A DNA stretch of 64,000 nt from Lachnospiraceae bacterium 3-1 (GCA_000403255.2 KE159595.1:200672-264671); one strand, 5' to 3'. Shown: positions 1-9,697, counted from the first letter of the stretch. The notes: generated from the sequence alone by a model not told the origin. Translations and numbers: made by a program.

Positions 1-346
1 GTTCTTTTTGAAAAGAAAGAAGCGGCAGCAGGCAGACAGCAAAGATAACATTATGCCGGAAAGAAACTGTCAGTTCATAGAAAAGCAGGGGCAGAAAACA
101 GCCGAAAGCAGGGTGAAGGAGACTGAGTCCTGCCAATGACAGCCATAAACCTGCAAGGTAAAAACGGGTGTGGGAGGAGAGCTGCTTTTCTAGCAGACAA
201 TCCAGGTTACAGTAACTGCAAAGGCAGATGAAGGTAACGGCAGTGAGGAATGCCAGTAAAAAGAGGGAGACGGATTGATGCCATCCCAAATATAAAAGCA
301 GGGTGCAGCCAATAAAAAGAATCAATTTATCTAATAAAGAAGTCAT
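1..346 (-). CDS. Membrane protein N-terminus, possible sensor histidine kinase (partial)
   Basis: This is the first 115 codons of a minus-strand gene that runs off the left edge. Translation from the ATG complementary to 344-346 starts MTSLLDKLILFIGC and is almost entirely hydrophobic, enough for four or five membrane segments, with no soluble domain yet reached. An AAAGGAA ribosome binding site precedes the ATG. The gene diverges from a three-gene ABC exporter. In Firmicutes, linearmycin/bacitracin-type exporters are often flanked by a two-component system whose kinase has a compact membrane sensor, so a sensor kinase is a reasonable guess. That function is inferred from position only; the kinase domain is outside the window. 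Confidence 0.6.
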   Translation of the reverse strand, partial: MTSLLDKLILFIGCTLLLYLGWHQSVSLFLLAFLTAVTFICLCSYCNLDCLLEKQLSSHTRFYLAGLWLSLAGLSLLHPAFGCFLPLLFYELTVSFRHNVIFAVCLLPLLSFQKE

Positions 347-459
347 AGAAAGTTCCTTTCATTATTTTAGGGTATGTAAAATAGATGTATTTTGTCTATA
401 GGATGTTCCTAAATATTATACTATATGGATTCTTTTTTTCATAGGGAAGTGGAAAAAAG

Positions 460-473
460 ATGACATTTGTCAT
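460..473. promoter_or_regulatory. Candidate operator between divergent genes
   Basis: ATGACATTTGTCAT is an inverted repeat with perfect 6-bp arms (ATGACA/TGTCAT) and a 2-bp spacer. It lies in the only gap between the divergent membrane protein and the ABC exporter operon. Response regulators of the NarL/LuxR type bind short dyads of this kind, so it could control one or both directions. The binding protein is unknown. Confidence 0.4.
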
Positions 474-602
474 GGCAGGAGGTGACATGGTTCACTATTG
501 TATCTTGCAAAAATTTGTTAAAATAATCAATAGAAAGCAGGTACTCCTGCAAAATGAAATTATTTTGTGATACGAAGCAAAAGGATCATGGAGGAAGTGT
601 CA

Positions 603-1550
603 ATGGGAAAAAAAGTGGTAGAGATAGAAAACCTGGTGAAGCGGTACAAAGAATTGATTGCACTGGATCACTTGAATCTTACGGTAGAAGAAGGAGAAAT
701 ATTTGGGCTTTTGGGTCCAAATGGTTCTGGAAAAACCACAGCCATTAACTGTATTTTGGCTTTATTACATTTTGATAAGGGAAGCGTAAAAGTATTTGGG
801 GAAGAGATCCAACCGGATAGTTATGAGATAAAAAAACAGATTGGTGTGGTATTGCAGAATGTGGCAGTATTTGAGGAATTGACGGTACAGGAAAATATTG
901 ATTATTTCTGTGGTCTTTATATCCAAGACAAAAGAACCAGAAAAAAATATGTGGAAGAGGCAATCGTGTTTTCAGGATTGGAGGATTTTCGGAACTTTTA
1001 TCCGAAAAAGTTATCAGGAGGTTTGCTTCGAAGGCTGAATATTGCCTGCGGTATTGCCCATAAGCCTAAGCTGATTATTATGGATGAACCTACCGTAGCC
1101 GTAGACCCTCAGAGCAGGAACCGCATTTTGGAAGGAATTCAAAAATTGAACCAGCAGGGAGCAACCATCATCTATACCTCTCACTATATGGAAGAAGTGG
1201 AGCAGATTTGCAGTCAGATTGCTATTTTGGATAAGGGAAGATGTGTTGCGTCTGGAACAAAAGAAGAATTGAAGTCCATGATAAAAATGGGGGAGAAGAT
1301 TCATCTGGAAGTATGGAATCTACAGCCCTTTCAGATTGCGGAAATCAAAGAATTGCGCCATGTGTATCAGGTAAACTATCAGGAAGGAATGTTGGAAATT
1401 TGGTGCAGCGGAGGAAAGCATAATCTGGTGCATATCCTGGATTATTTTAACAGTCGGGAAATTGGATTTGGCAGGGTGTATTCCGAGCTTCCCACTTTAA
1501 ATGATGTATTTTTAGAGATTACGGGAAAAGAGTTGCGGGATTCTGTCTAG
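603..1550 (+). CDS. ABC exporter ATP-binding protein
   Basis: The 315-residue ATPase subunit of an ABC-2 type exporter. Walker A GPNGSGKT lies at residues 38-45, the signature LSGG at about 137-140, Walker B LIIMDEP near 157-163, and a long C-terminal regulatory extension follows as in BcrA/LnrL-type proteins. The start ATG at 603 is chosen because GGAGG sits 8 bases upstream; the frame is open further upstream but without a ribosome binding site. Two ABC-2 membrane proteins follow directly, so the three form one exporter, probably for a drug, lipid-like antibiotic or peptide. Substrate unknown. Confidence 0.9.
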   Translation: MGKKVVEIENLVKRYKELIALDHLNLTVEEGEIFGLLGPNGSGKTTAINCILALLHFDKGSVKVFGEEIQPDSYEIKKQIGVVLQNVAVFEELTVQENIDYFCGLYIQDKRTRKKYVEEAIVFSGLEDFRNFYPKKLSGGLLRRLNIACGIAHKPKLIIMDEPTVAVDPQSRNRILEGIQKLNQQGATIIYTSHYMEEVEQICSQIAILDKGRCVASGTKEELKSMIKMGEKIHLEVWNLQPFQIAEIKELRHVYQVNYQEGMLEIWCSGGKHNLVHILDYFNSREIGFGRVYSELPTLNDVFLEITGKELRDSV

Positions 1551-1592
1551 ACCGCATAAGGAAAATTTGGAAATTCATAGAGGAGGAAAGTT

Positions 1593-2741
1593 ATGTTTTT
1601 TAGATTATATAAATATAGCCTGCTATGTTCCGCGCGGGAACGGCTGTTTATATTCTGGAACTTGATATTTCCCATTATTCTGGGAAGTCTGTTTCAGATT
1701 GCTTTTGGAAGCTATACAGAAAAGGAAGTGTTGTTTCATAAGATTCCAGTGGCATATGTAGAGGAAGAGGGGGCGGACGAAAATTTTGCCCAGTTATTGA
1801 AAACCTTGGAAACTGACAATGATCTGGTTCAGGTACAGACTGTGGAAAAAGATGAAGCAGAACAGCTTTTGCGTGAGGAAAAAGTGGAAGGAATTTTTTA
1901 TAATGAGGCGGTAAAACAGACAGAAACAGAAATTTCCTTGGTTGTACAGGAACAAGATATAAATCAAAGTATTTTAAGTTCAATTTTGGAGCAATATGAG
2001 CGCACCTACGCTACCTTACTTACCATTGGAAAAGAGTATCCACAAGGAATTCAGGCAGCGGCAGCCCTTGTGGAAGAAGAGATTGAATATCTGGAAGAAA
2101 GTAGCATAGGAGCAGCATCCAATAATGATATGCTGAATTATTTTTATTCCCTGATTGCTATGAACTGCCTAATGGGAACTACCACAGGGCTGGCATGCGC
2201 CATGAAATTTAAAGCAAATCTCAGTGCATTGGCAGCAAGGAGAGTGATTGCAGGGGTCAGCCGATTTCGGGTGCTCTGGCCAGATTTGGCAGCAAATATT
2301 AGCCTTCAGTTTTTATATGTGGTATTTTCCGTTTGCTATCTAATGTTTGTGCTGCATGTACCAATTGGGGATCAATGGGGATTTTTGCTGTTGACAATTT
2401 TTGTAGGGACCTTGCTGGGAATTTTCCTAGGATTTTTTGTGGGTGTGGCTGTCAGGCTGCCATACAATGCGAAAGAGGCTCTTTGCATTTTGATTATGAT
2501 GGTATCCTGCTTTTTCAGTGGTCTCATGGCCGATGGAATGCAACGATTAATAGATCGCTATGTTCCAGTATTTTCCCATATTAATCCATCATCACTGATT
2601 GTAAAGTCATTTTACAGTTTGAATATTTATGATACCTATGGGCGGTATCTGGAAAATATGGGGACAATGGCGATCTTGATTTTAATATTGGCTGTGGGGT
2701 CCTTTGTTGTGGTAAGGAGGGAACGATATGCAAGTATTTAA
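1593..2741 (+). CDS. ABC-2 type permease, first subunit
   Basis: A 382-residue membrane protein with ABC-2 permease layout: one membrane segment near residues 20-42, a polar extracytoplasmic domain of about 140 residues, then five or six segments between about 190 and 375. GAGGAGG lies just before the ATG. It is 42 bases after the ATPase and overlaps the next gene by 14 bases, so the operon is translationally coupled. It would form the pore together with the following paralogous protein. The substrate cannot be read from the sequence. Confidence 0.85.
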   Translation: MFFRLYKYSLLCSARERLFIFWNLIFPIILGSLFQIAFGSYTEKEVLFHKIPVAYVEEEGADENFAQLLKTLETDNDLVQVQTVEKDEAEQLLREEKVEGIFYNEAVKQTETEISLVVQEQDINQSILSSILEQYERTYATLLTIGKEYPQGIQAAAALVEEEIEYLEESSIGAASNNDMLNYFYSLIAMNCLMGTTTGLACAMKFKANLSALAARRVIAGVSRFRVLWPDLAANISLQFLYVVFSVCYLMFVLHVPIGDQWGFLLLTIFVGTLLGIFLGFFVGVAVRLPYNAKEALCILIMMVSCFFSGLMADGMQRLIDRYVPVFSHINPSSLIVKSFYSLNIYDTYGRYLENMGTMAILILILAVGSFVVVRRERYASI

Positions 2742-3879
2742 AGCTTTTTTTCGAATATTGTATAAAAATAAGACGTCGCTTTTGATGTATGTTTTTATTT
2801 ACTTGGGAATTACCCTGCTGGCAAGCAGTGTATTGCAGGAAGATAAAAAAACGGATTTTTCTGGAATTTCTTTGGATATTGGTGTAAAAAATAAGGATAC
2901 CGGAAGCCTTGGGAAAAATCTGGAAAAATATTTGGAATCCAGAAATCAGCTTGTGGATGTGCCAGAGGAAAAAGAGGATTTGCAGGATGCCATCTATTAT
3001 CAGGAAATGGATTATGTGTTGTTAATCCCAGAGGATTTTACTGAAAAATTCCAGGCAGGAGAATGGGAAGGGTCCCTCCAGGGAACCAAGGTGCCAGGAA
3101 GCAGCAGCGCGTATCTGATAGAAAATGAAATTCAAAATTTTCTAAAAACTGTTTCTATGTATCAGAAAGCAGGATGTGATATAGAACAGGCAGTTACATG
3201 GAGCCTTCAGGATTTGGAGCAGAAGTCCAAGGTAGAGTTTTTGGAAAAAGACAACAGCCAGGGATTACCGGATGGTTTTTATTTCTTTCAATATATCCCC
3301 TATGTGTTCCTGGTAATGATGATACTTGGGGTGGGAGCCTCTATGAAGCCTTTTCGGGAAAAGGATTTAGCTGCCAGAAATAAATGTTCTTCGACGTCTT
3401 TTTTGAAACAAAATATGCAGATTTTTTTGGGTTGTATGATGTATATGCTGATTGTGTATATTGTTTTTATGGCAATGGCATGTTTGATGATGAGAGAATA
3501 TATGTTTACCTTACAGGGATTTTTAAACGCTGCCAATGCATTCTTATTTGGTATTTGTGCCCTGAGTGTGGCTTGGTTTTCTGTGCAGTTTGCGAAAAAT
3601 GCAGCAACCTTGAATATTATGAGTAATGTGTTTGGATTGGGGTTTAGTTTTCTGGGCGGTGTGTTTGTATCTCTGGATATGATGGAGGAAGGCGCAAGAA
3701 GGGCTGCAAAATTTGTGCCTTCTTACTGGTATGTGACAGCAAATCAGCATATTCAAAAGGTGACGTCTTTTTCAGAGTGTGGGAAGGTGTATCAATCCTT
3801 TCTCATGGTGCTGATGTTTGCCCTGGCTTTTTTCTCGGCAGGACTTTTGGCTAACCGGATGAAAGTAAAATCCAGATAG
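2728..3879 (+). CDS. ABC-2 type permease, second subunit
   Basis: A 383-residue protein with the same plan as the preceding gene: a membrane segment at about 17-37, a polar external domain to about 185, then several segments ending near 378. It starts inside the previous gene behind AAGGAGGG. Two non-identical ABC-2 subunits with one ATPase is the LnrLMN-like arrangement. It ends the operon; a strong hairpin follows at 3960. Confidence 0.85.
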   Translation: MQVFKAFFRILYKNKTSLLMYVFIYLGITLLASSVLQEDKKTDFSGISLDIGVKNKDTGSLGKNLEKYLESRNQLVDVPEEKEDLQDAIYYQEMDYVLLIPEDFTEKFQAGEWEGSLQGTKVPGSSSAYLIENEIQNFLKTVSMYQKAGCDIEQAVTWSLQDLEQKSKVEFLEKDNSQGLPDGFYFFQYIPYVFLVMMILGVGASMKPFREKDLAARNKCSSTSFLKQNMQIFLGCMMYMLIVYIVFMAMACLMMREYMFTLQGFLNAANAFLFGICALSVAWFSVQFAKNAATLNIMSNVFGLGFSFLGGVFVSLDMMEEGARRAAKFVPSYWYVTANQHIQKVTSFSECGKVYQSFLMVLMFALAFFSAGLLANRMKVKSR

Positions 3880-3959
3880 AAAACAGAAAAATATTACCAC
3901 CCATGACCGTTTCTGGGGAGAGCCAATGGAAAAGGACTCGGTGAGCGTACCTGGCAAGG

Positions 3960-4001
3960 CAAAGAGGTTGCCGCATTGACTTTTCATGCGACAACCTCTT
4001 T
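3960..4001. terminator. Bidirectional terminator between exporter operon and typA
   Basis: CAAAGAGGTTG pairs with CAACCTCTTTG around a short inner stem (CGCAT/ATGCG). It lies between two convergent genes, so it can serve both the exporter operon and typA. Confidence 0.75.
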
Positions 4002-4018
4002 GTTTCACAGCCGAAGGG

Positions 4019-5848
4019 TTATTTCCGCAGGGCGGCACGTTTGCGCAGGGTGGGATCTAAAATCCGTTTGCGGATGCGAAGATTACTGGGAGTAACCTCC
4101 AAAAGCTCGTCCGTTTCAATAAATTCTAATGCTTGTTCCAGACTAAGGATTTTTGGTGGTGTTAATGTTAAGGCTTCGTCTGCACTGGAGGAACGTGTAT
4201 TTGTCAGATGCTTTTTCTTGCAGACATTCAACTCAATATCTTCTGGCTTGGCGCTCTGGCCGATGACCATGCCAGCATATACCTTTTCTCCAGGGCTGAT
4301 AAAGAGAGTTCCCCGGTCCTGGGCGCTGAATAGTCCGTAGGTGACAGCTTCTCCAGATTCAAAAGCAATCAGAGAGCCTTGCTTCCGATAAGCAATATCT
4401 CCTTTATAAGGCTCATATCCATGAAAAATAGTGTTGATGATACCGTTGCCTCTGGTATCTGTCAAAAATTCGCTGCGGTAGCCGATTAGACCCCGGGAGG
4501 GAATGTTAAATTCCAGACGGGTGTATCCGCCGCTGATTGGGCCCATGTTTCGGAGTTCTCCCTTTCGCTGACTTAATTTTTCAATGACAGCTCCCGTAAA
4601 TTCATCCGGTACATCCACATAAGCCAGTTCCATAGGCTCCAGTTTCTTTCCATTTTCATCATTATGGTATAAAACCTCTGCTTTGCTTACTGCGAATTCG
4701 TAGCCTTCCCGACGCATATTTTCGATTAAGACAGATAGATGTAATTCACCTCGACCGGAAACCTTTAAGCTGTCTGGGCTGTCGGTTTCTTCTACTCGCA
4801 GGGAGACATCAGTGTTCAATTCCCGAAATAGGCGGTCCCTGATATGTCGGGAAGTAACAAATTTTCCTTCCTGGCCAGCAAGAGGACTGTCATTTACAAT
4901 AAAATTCATAGAAATGGTAGGATCGGAGATTTTTTGGAAATCAATGGCACAGGGGGCTTCTGGGGCGCAGATGGTGTCACCGATGTGAATGTCTGCAATA
5001 CCAGAAATGGCTACAATGGAGCCTATATTTGCCTCTGTAACATCTACCTTATTCAATCCGTCAAATTCATACATTTTGCTGATGCGTACTTTTTGTAGTT
5101 TGTCTGGTTCATGGTGGTTTACCACTACAGCTTCCTGATTGATTTTCAGGCATCCGTTGTCCACTTTTCCAATACCGATACGTCCTACATATTCGTTGTA
5201 ATCAATGGTGCTGATTAATACCTGAGTGTTTGCTTTTGGGTCCCCTTCCGGCGCAGGGATATATTCCAGTATGGTTTCGAATAATGCGGTCATATCTTTC
5301 TTTTCATCTTTTAAATCTTTGACTGCATAACCGTCCCGGGCGGAAGCATAGAGGAACGGACAATCTAACTGCTCGTCGGAGGCATCCAAATCCATAAACA
5401 ATTCCAGTACCTCGTCAATTACTTCATCAGGTCTGGCTTCAGGCCGGTCAATTTTGTTGATGCAGACTATGACTGGCAGGTTCAGCGCAAGGGCTTTCAT
5501 CAGTACAAATTTTGTCTGAGGCATGGCCCCTTCAAAGGCGTCCACTACAAGGACAACTCCGTTTACCATTTTCAATACCCGTTCTACTTCTCCGCCGAAA
5601 TCTGCATGGCCCGGGGTGTCGATAATATTGATTTTAGTATCCTTATAAAAAACGGCGGTGTTCTTGGAAAGTATGGTAATTCCCCGTTCTCTTTCAATAT
5701 CATTGGAATCCATCACACGCTCCTGCACTTCCTGATTGGCGCGGAATACACCACTTTGTTTGAGCAGCTCGTCCACCAGTGTGGTTTTGCCATGGTCTAC
5801 GTGGGCGATAATAGCAATGTTGCGGATATCCTCTCGTTTCATTTTCAT
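4019..5848 (-). CDS. typA: Ribosome-associated translational GTPase TypA/BipA
   Basis: A 609-residue GTPase of the elongation-factor family, full length for TypA/BipA, which binds ribosomes and assists 50S assembly and stress or cold adaptation. The G domain shows AHVDHGKTT at residues 15-23, the RGIT switch near 55, DTPGHAD at 77-83 and NKID at 131-134, followed by EF-G-like domains III and V and the TypA-specific C-terminus. AAGAAGGA stands 7 bases before the ATG. It is transcribed alone from a minus-strand promoter at 5882-5909 and ends at the shared terminator. Confidence 0.97.
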   Translation of the reverse strand: MKMKREDIRNIAIIAHVDHGKTTLVDELLKQSGVFRANQEVQERVMDSNDIERERGITILSKNTAVFYKDTKINIIDTPGHADFGGEVERVLKMVNGVVLVVDAFEGAMPQTKFVLMKALALNLPVIVCINKIDRPEARPDEVIDEVLELFMDLDASDEQLDCPFLYASARDGYAVKDLKDEKKDMTALFETILEYIPAPEGDPKANTQVLISTIDYNEYVGRIGIGKVDNGCLKINQEAVVVNHHEPDKLQKVRISKMYEFDGLNKVDVTEANIGSIVAISGIADIHIGDTICAPEAPCAIDFQKISDPTISMNFIVNDSPLAGQEGKFVTSRHIRDRLFRELNTDVSLRVEETDSPDSLKVSGRGELHLSVLIENMRREGYEFAVSKAEVLYHNDENGKKLEPMELAYVDVPDEFTGAVIEKLSQRKGELRNMGPISGGYTRLEFNIPSRGLIGYRSEFLTDTRGNGIINTIFHGYEPYKGDIAYRKQGSLIAFESGEAVTYGLFSAQDRGTLFISPGEKVYAGMVIGQSAKPEDIELNVCKKKHLTNTRSSSADEALTLTPPKILSLEQALEFIETDELLEVTPSNLRIRKRILDPTLRKRAALRK

Positions 5849-5881
5849 AAATTAATCCTTCTTTCTTGCGTAATCTACTGT

Positions 5882-5909
5882 ATTTTAACACATAATTTGC
5901 ATTTGGCAA
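5882..5909 (-). promoter_or_regulatory. Likely sigma-A promoter of typA
   Basis: On the minus strand TTGCCA and TAAAAT are separated by 16 bases, about 35 bases upstream of the typA start. Confidence 0.55.
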
Positions 5910-6131
5910 GGTTTTTCCTGAAAAGAGTGGAAAATTAGGTGGCAAAACGCCAGGATTTATGTCTGAAAATAATAAAGTTTAAGAAAGGAAGAGGATTATG
6001 TACGCTGATATCGTTTCAAATTGAAAACGCCATTTATCAGCTCAGTGCTTTCGGATTTCAAGCGGCAACTCCTTTGTATTACAACCACATATTGTCTGCA
6101 AATTTCAAGTTTCCAGGATTTCTTGATATTC

Positions 6132-6338
6132 CTATTCTACATCCTTCTCTAAACAAAGAATATCTTCCACTCCACAATCCAGATAAATACAGATTTTTTC
6201 TAATATGTCAAAGCTGATTCTGGTAGTTCTGTTGTGGTTTAGGTTTCTCAGTGTGGTTGTTGAGATTCCAGTATCTTTTGCTATTTTATTTTGGGAAATT
6301 CCTTTGTTTTCTAAAACTTGATTCAGCATAATTTTCAT
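6132..6338 (-). CDS. Small XRE-family helix-turn-helix regulator
   Basis: A 68-residue Cro/C1-type DNA-binding protein of the single-domain kind. A helix-turn-helix is visible in SQNKIAKDTGISTTTLRNLN, followed by the recognition-helix tail and DILEKICIYLDCGVEDIL, typical of this family. The start at 6338 (MKIML) is preferred over the longer open frame because GGAG lies 9 bases upstream. It stands alone in AT-rich DNA between typA and two orphan genes; target unknown. Confidence 0.85.
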   Translation of the reverse strand: MKIMLNQVLENKGISQNKIAKDTGISTTTLRNLNHNRTTRISFDILEKICIYLDCGVEDILCLEKDVE

Positions 6339-6380
6339 TTTTATCACTCCATATTTGTAGATAGAGTATAGTTTTCCCAC

Positions 6381-6726
6381 AATTCATAGGAATATACAGG
6401 TGGAAGAAATTTTTCTTTGGAAATCTCAAAGGTATTGAAGGGATAGAAGGGAATAACCATGCAGCAGTCTGCATGTTACGAAAAAAGTTCGGTATATGGT
6501 TCGACATATCGTATGTTGGATATTATTTTTTGGCATGATAATCCAGTAAACACATAGGAAATATATTATATGTAAGGTTGAAAAAAGAATTATTTCTATA
6601 TTTAGTAGGTATGCAAAGAAATATGAATAATAGACACAAAATATAGTTACAAATAGATGAGAGTTGTGATAAACTTATTTTTAATTCTATGGACAGTTGT
6701 TTGCTTTTGTTAAGGGGAGATTATAT
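6381..6726. other. AT-rich gap without a convincing gene
   Basis: No open frame with coding character is seen here. The stretch contains an imperfect dyad around 6493-6515 (ATATG, GTTCGA, CATAT), which could be an operator for the adjacent XRE regulator. Nothing else is recognised. Confidence 0.4.
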
Positions 6727-7047
6727 ATGTATACTGGCATTATTCGTATTCAAAATAGTGTAAACGAGTATCATTTAAAAGAGATATCAAGATCCGTGGA
6801 TTATTTGAAAATGCAATCAAGTATCAATAGTTTAAAAGATGCTGTTATGCCGCTTTATAATTTGAAGCTGTGCGAGGCACAAACAATATCAAAGTGTATT
6901 TCAAGCTTAAGAACAATGTGCATGAGTATTTTTGGCGAAAGTTGGATACAAAATGTATTGGCTATGACTTCTAATTTAAACAACGTTGTTTTGTCTAGTA
7001 TTGGGGTTCCCTATATATCTGGAAATGGATACAGAATTGCAAGATAG
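6727..7047 (+). CDS. Hypothetical protein, AT-rich orphan
   Basis: A 106-residue protein I do not recognise, beginning MYTGIIRIQNSVNEYH. The ATG at 6727 has GGGGAG about 7 bases upstream. No signal peptide or strong membrane segment; the composition suggests a helical soluble protein. Codon use is visibly more AT-rich than in neighbouring typA, which suggests transfer. The next open frame begins inside its 3' end, so the two may be co-translated. No function can be proposed. Confidence 0.55.
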   Translation: MYTGIIRIQNSVNEYHLKEISRSVDYLKMQSSINSLKDAVMPLYNLKLCEAQTISKCISSLRTMCMSIFGESWIQNVLAMTSNLNNVVLSSIGVPYISGNGYRIAR

Positions 7048-7240
7048 GTTGATATATTCTTATAAAAGCAATGACAATCAATGCAATAAAAAAGAAATGT
7101 GTGAAATAATTTTGGATTATTTTAATGATGAATATATAGACCATGTCTTAAATGGAATAAAAAATATTCAAGTTTTTACTTTGGAACGGGTAATATTAAT
7201 TGAAGAAGGAACTTATAATCAGCTTCAACCAGAACTGTAG
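7025..7240 (+). CDS. Hypothetical small protein overlapping its neighbour
   Basis: A 71-residue acidic frame beginning MDTELQDRLIYSYK, starting 23 bases before the stop of the preceding gene in another frame. No clear ribosome binding site, so translation would depend on coupling. Composition is AT-rich. No family recognised. It could also be the shifted 3' part of a single original gene spanning 6727-7240. Confidence 0.4.
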   Translation: MDTELQDRLIYSYKSNDNQCNKKEMCEIILDYFNDEYIDHVLNGIKNIQVFTLERVILIEEGTYNQLQPEL

Positions 7241-7267
7241 GACAGTCAGTGAAAAAGGAATGCTCCT

Positions 7268-7486
7268 TCAGATTAGTAGCATGTTATAAGACAGTATGGC
7301 GAGCTCCAGCGCCAACTCGTCTGTCTGGAATTTCCCGGATGACAGAAGTTCGAGATTTATGTCCGTTTTCAGTTCAATGCGAAACTGTCCTTCCTGATCC
7401 ATTGTACGTTCTGTGATTTCATATCCCATGCGGAATGTCGCTTTGCGACAGGTTTCATACCTGCTGCAGTGCGATAAGAGCTAGTT
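7268..7486 (-). pseudogene. Remnant of an IS1380-family transposase
   Basis: The minus strand encodes a peptide whose end reads like the C-terminus of IS1380-type transposases: FRMGYEITERT, then FRIELKTDINLELLSSGKF, then a TDELALELAILSYN segment. In intact members the two parts are separated by a much longer stretch, so this copy carries an internal deletion and lacks its catalytic core and start. It marks an old insertion beside the tRNA gene. Confidence 0.6.
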
Positions 7487-7494
7487 TATTCTAT

Positions 7495-7546
7495 AGGGAA
7501 GATACTTTCATGCATTAGCGTGACAAGGTCTTTCCTATAGAATAAA
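7495..7546. repeat. 18-bp inverted repeat (hairpin)
   Basis: TTTATTCTATAGGGAAGA is matched, with one mismatch, by its reverse complement 16 bases downstream. It lies between the transposase remnant and tRNA-Leu. It could be a terminator for the minus-strand tRNA transcript or paired ends left by a lost small element. Confidence 0.6.
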
Positions 7547-7593
7547 AAATGCCAAACCCCTTATGTTCTAAGGAATTCAGCATCTATAAGGAA

Positions 7594-7676
7594 TGCCGGC
7601 AGCGGGACTTGAACCCGCACGTGGTTGCCCACAACAGATTTTGAGTCTGCCTCGTCTGCCATTCCGACACGCCGGC
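7594..7676 (-). tRNA. tRNA-Leu (anticodon CAA)
   Basis: On the minus strand GCCGGCG and TGCCGGC form the acceptor stem. The anticodon loop reads CTCAAAA within GCAGA/TCTGT, giving anticodon CAA (codon UUG). A long variable arm (TGGGCAACCA) and GTTCAAGTC in the T loop are typical of a class II leucine tRNA. The 3' CCA is not encoded. Confidence 0.95.
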
Positions 7677-7688
7677 ATCTTTCAGCAT

Positions 7689-7714
7689 GCAATTACTTTC
7701 TGAAAAGTAATTGC
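7689..7714. repeat. 11-bp stem hairpin upstream of the tRNA gene
   Basis: GCAATTACTTT and AAAGTAATTGC form a perfect stem with a short loop, between tRNA-Leu and the aminopeptidase gene. It lacks a clear T-tract on either side. Role unknown. Confidence 0.5.
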
Positions 7715-7906
7715 TCACCCGAACAAACCATATGTTACCATATACAAGAAAAAAAAGCAAGTACTTTTTTAAATTTTTTTATATTTATATTTCTACATTG
7801 AATGAACTTTCGGAACATGATAATATAAAAGCAGGTGAATTCATTTTTACAATATATGAGTTTTGTGATTGACAATGAGAAAATGGAAGTTAAAAGGAGG
7901 ATACCA

Positions 7907-9697
7907 ATGGTGGTAGATAGGATCGAAGCGCTCAGGACAGAGATGCAGAAGAGAAAGATTGATATGTATATTGTACCTACCTCTGATTTTCATGAATCAG
8001 AGTATGTGGGAGATTACTTTAAAGCCAGAAAATATCTCACAGGTTTTACAGGCTCAGCAGGAACTGCAGTTGTGACAAAAAGTGAAGCAGGACTTTGGGC
8101 AGATGGCAGATACTTTATTCAGGCAGAGAGGCAGTTAGAGGGAAGTCCAGTGACCTTGTACCGAATGGGAGAAGAAGGGGTACCAACGGTAAAAGAGTAT
8201 GTGGAAAAGAATTTGCCCGAGGGAGGATGCCTGGGATTTGATGGGCGTGTGATGAATGCCAAAGATGGCGAGGATTATGAAAAGACTGCCAGGGACAAGC
8301 AAGGAAGTGTTTTTGTAGCAGAGGATTTGGTAGGAATCATATGGAAAGAGCGGCCAGAGCTTCCCCAAAATCCAGTTTATATTTTGGAAGAAAAATATGC
8401 CGGGGAAAGTACAGAGAGCAAATTAAAGAGAGTACGGGAAAAAATGGCAGAAAAACAAGCAGGAATCCATATTCTTACATCTTTGTATGATATTGCATGG
8501 CTATTTAACATTCGGGGCGGCGATATCGCTCATGTTCCAGTAGTGTTGTCTTTTGCAGTAGTCACAAAGAAGGAGTGTTTCTGGTTTATTCATGGGGAAG
8601 TATTAGATGAAAAATTGCAGAATTATTGTCAGGAGAATCAGATCACGATTCGGCCCTATGAAGAAATTTATAGCTATGCAGAGGAAATTCCAGAGGAGGA
8701 AACTGTTTTACTGGATAAGAATATTGTAAATTATCGTATTCTCCATAACTTGAATTCCAAGGTAAAAGTGGTGCAGGAAGCAAATCCCACGGAATTAATG
8801 AAAGCAGTGAAAAATGAAATAGAGCTTGCAAATATCCGTAATGCCCATGTCAAAGATGGAGTTGCTTTTACAAAATTTATGTATTGGTTAAAGACCAATA
8901 TCGGTAAAATGGAGATAACGGAGATATCTGCTTCTGATTATTTAGAAGACCGTAGGAAAGAGCAGGACTTATTTGTAGATTTGAGCTTTGACACCATTAG
9001 CGCATATGGGGCCAATGCTGCAATGATGCATTATACAGCTACCCCTGAATCAGATGCCGAGCTGAAACCGGAAGGATTTCTATTGGTGGATTCTGGTGGG
9101 CATTATCTGGATGGAAGTACAGATATTACTAGAACGATGGCTCTTGGGGACTTGACAACAGAAGAAAAATTTCATTTTACTACCGTATGCCGTTCTAATT
9201 TGAACCTTGCAGCAGCAAAATTTTTGTATGGCTGCAGGGGATTGAATCTGGATATTTTGTCTAGAGGTCCCTTATGGAACCTTGGCTTGGATTATAAATG
9301 TGGTACGGGTCACGGAATTGGCTATCTTTTAAATGTCCATGAAGGGCCGAATGGATTCCGATGGAAAATTGTACCGGAGCGGGGGGATAGCTGTGTACTG
9401 GAGGAAGGCATGGTTACTACGGATGAACCAGGAGTTTATCTGGAAGGAAAGTACGGAATCCGTACAGAAAATGAAATTATCTGTAAAAAAGCTGAAAAAA
9501 ATGAATATGGGCAGTTTATGGAGTTTGAAACAATTACCTATGCGCCTATTGATTTGGATGCAATTATCCCAGAAGAGATGACTGGCACAGAGCGGAAACT
9601 GCTCAATGATTATCACAAAATGGTATATGAGAAGATTTCCCCCTTTTTGACAGAAGAAGAACGAGAGTGGCTTAAAATTTATACAAGAGAAATCTAA
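7907..9697 (+). CDS. M24 family Xaa-Pro aminopeptidase
   Basis: A 596-residue aminopeptidase P of the long creatinase-fold type, which removes the N-terminal residue from X-Pro peptides in the cytoplasm. Two creatinase N-domains occupy about residues 1-290. The metallopeptidase domain shows the metal ligands in LLVDSGGHYLDGSTDITRT and the histidine motif GTGHGIGYLLNVHEGP, followed by late glutamate ligands in MVTTDEPGVY and GIRTENE. AAGGAGG lies 6 bases before the ATG at 7907; an upstream GTG frame has no ribosome binding site. Probably monocistronic. Confidence 0.92.
   Translation: MVVDRIEALRTEMQKRKIDMYIVPTSDFHESEYVGDYFKARKYLTGFTGSAGTAVVTKSEAGLWADGRYFIQAERQLEGSPVTLYRMGEEGVPTVKEYVEKNLPEGGCLGFDGRVMNAKDGEDYEKTARDKQGSVFVAEDLVGIIWKERPELPQNPVYILEEKYAGESTESKLKRVREKMAEKQAGIHILTSLYDIAWLFNIRGGDIAHVPVVLSFAVVTKKECFWFIHGEVLDEKLQNYCQENQITIRPYEEIYSYAEEIPEEETVLLDKNIVNYRILHNLNSKVKVVQEANPTELMKAVKNEIELANIRNAHVKDGVAFTKFMYWLKTNIGKMEITEISASDYLEDRRKEQDLFVDLSFDTISAYGANAAMMHYTATPESDAELKPEGFLLVDSGGHYLDGSTDITRTMALGDLTTEEKFHFTTVCRSNLNLAAAKFLYGCRGLNLDILSRGPLWNLGLDYKCGTGHGIGYLLNVHEGPNGFRWKIVPERGDSCVLEEGMVTTDEPGVYLEGKYGIRTENEIICKKAEKNEYGQFMEFETITYAPIDLDAIIPEEMTGTERKLLNDYHKMVYEKISPFLTEEEREWLKIYTREI

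Noticed and set aside
3893..3960. Possible small riboswitch (GAGAGCC... GGTGAGCG) before the terminator
   Set aside because: It lies between convergent genes, upstream of nothing, and does not match any class I can recall.
3772..4038. Minus-strand frame over the exporter/typA junction
   Set aside because: It crosses the strong bidirectional terminator and is a shadow of the permease 3' end.
7594..7676. tRNA-Leu as attachment site of the integrative element
   Set aside because: The element remnants lie 40 kb away, and no repeat of the tRNA 3' end was noticed near 47-50 kb or at the right edge.
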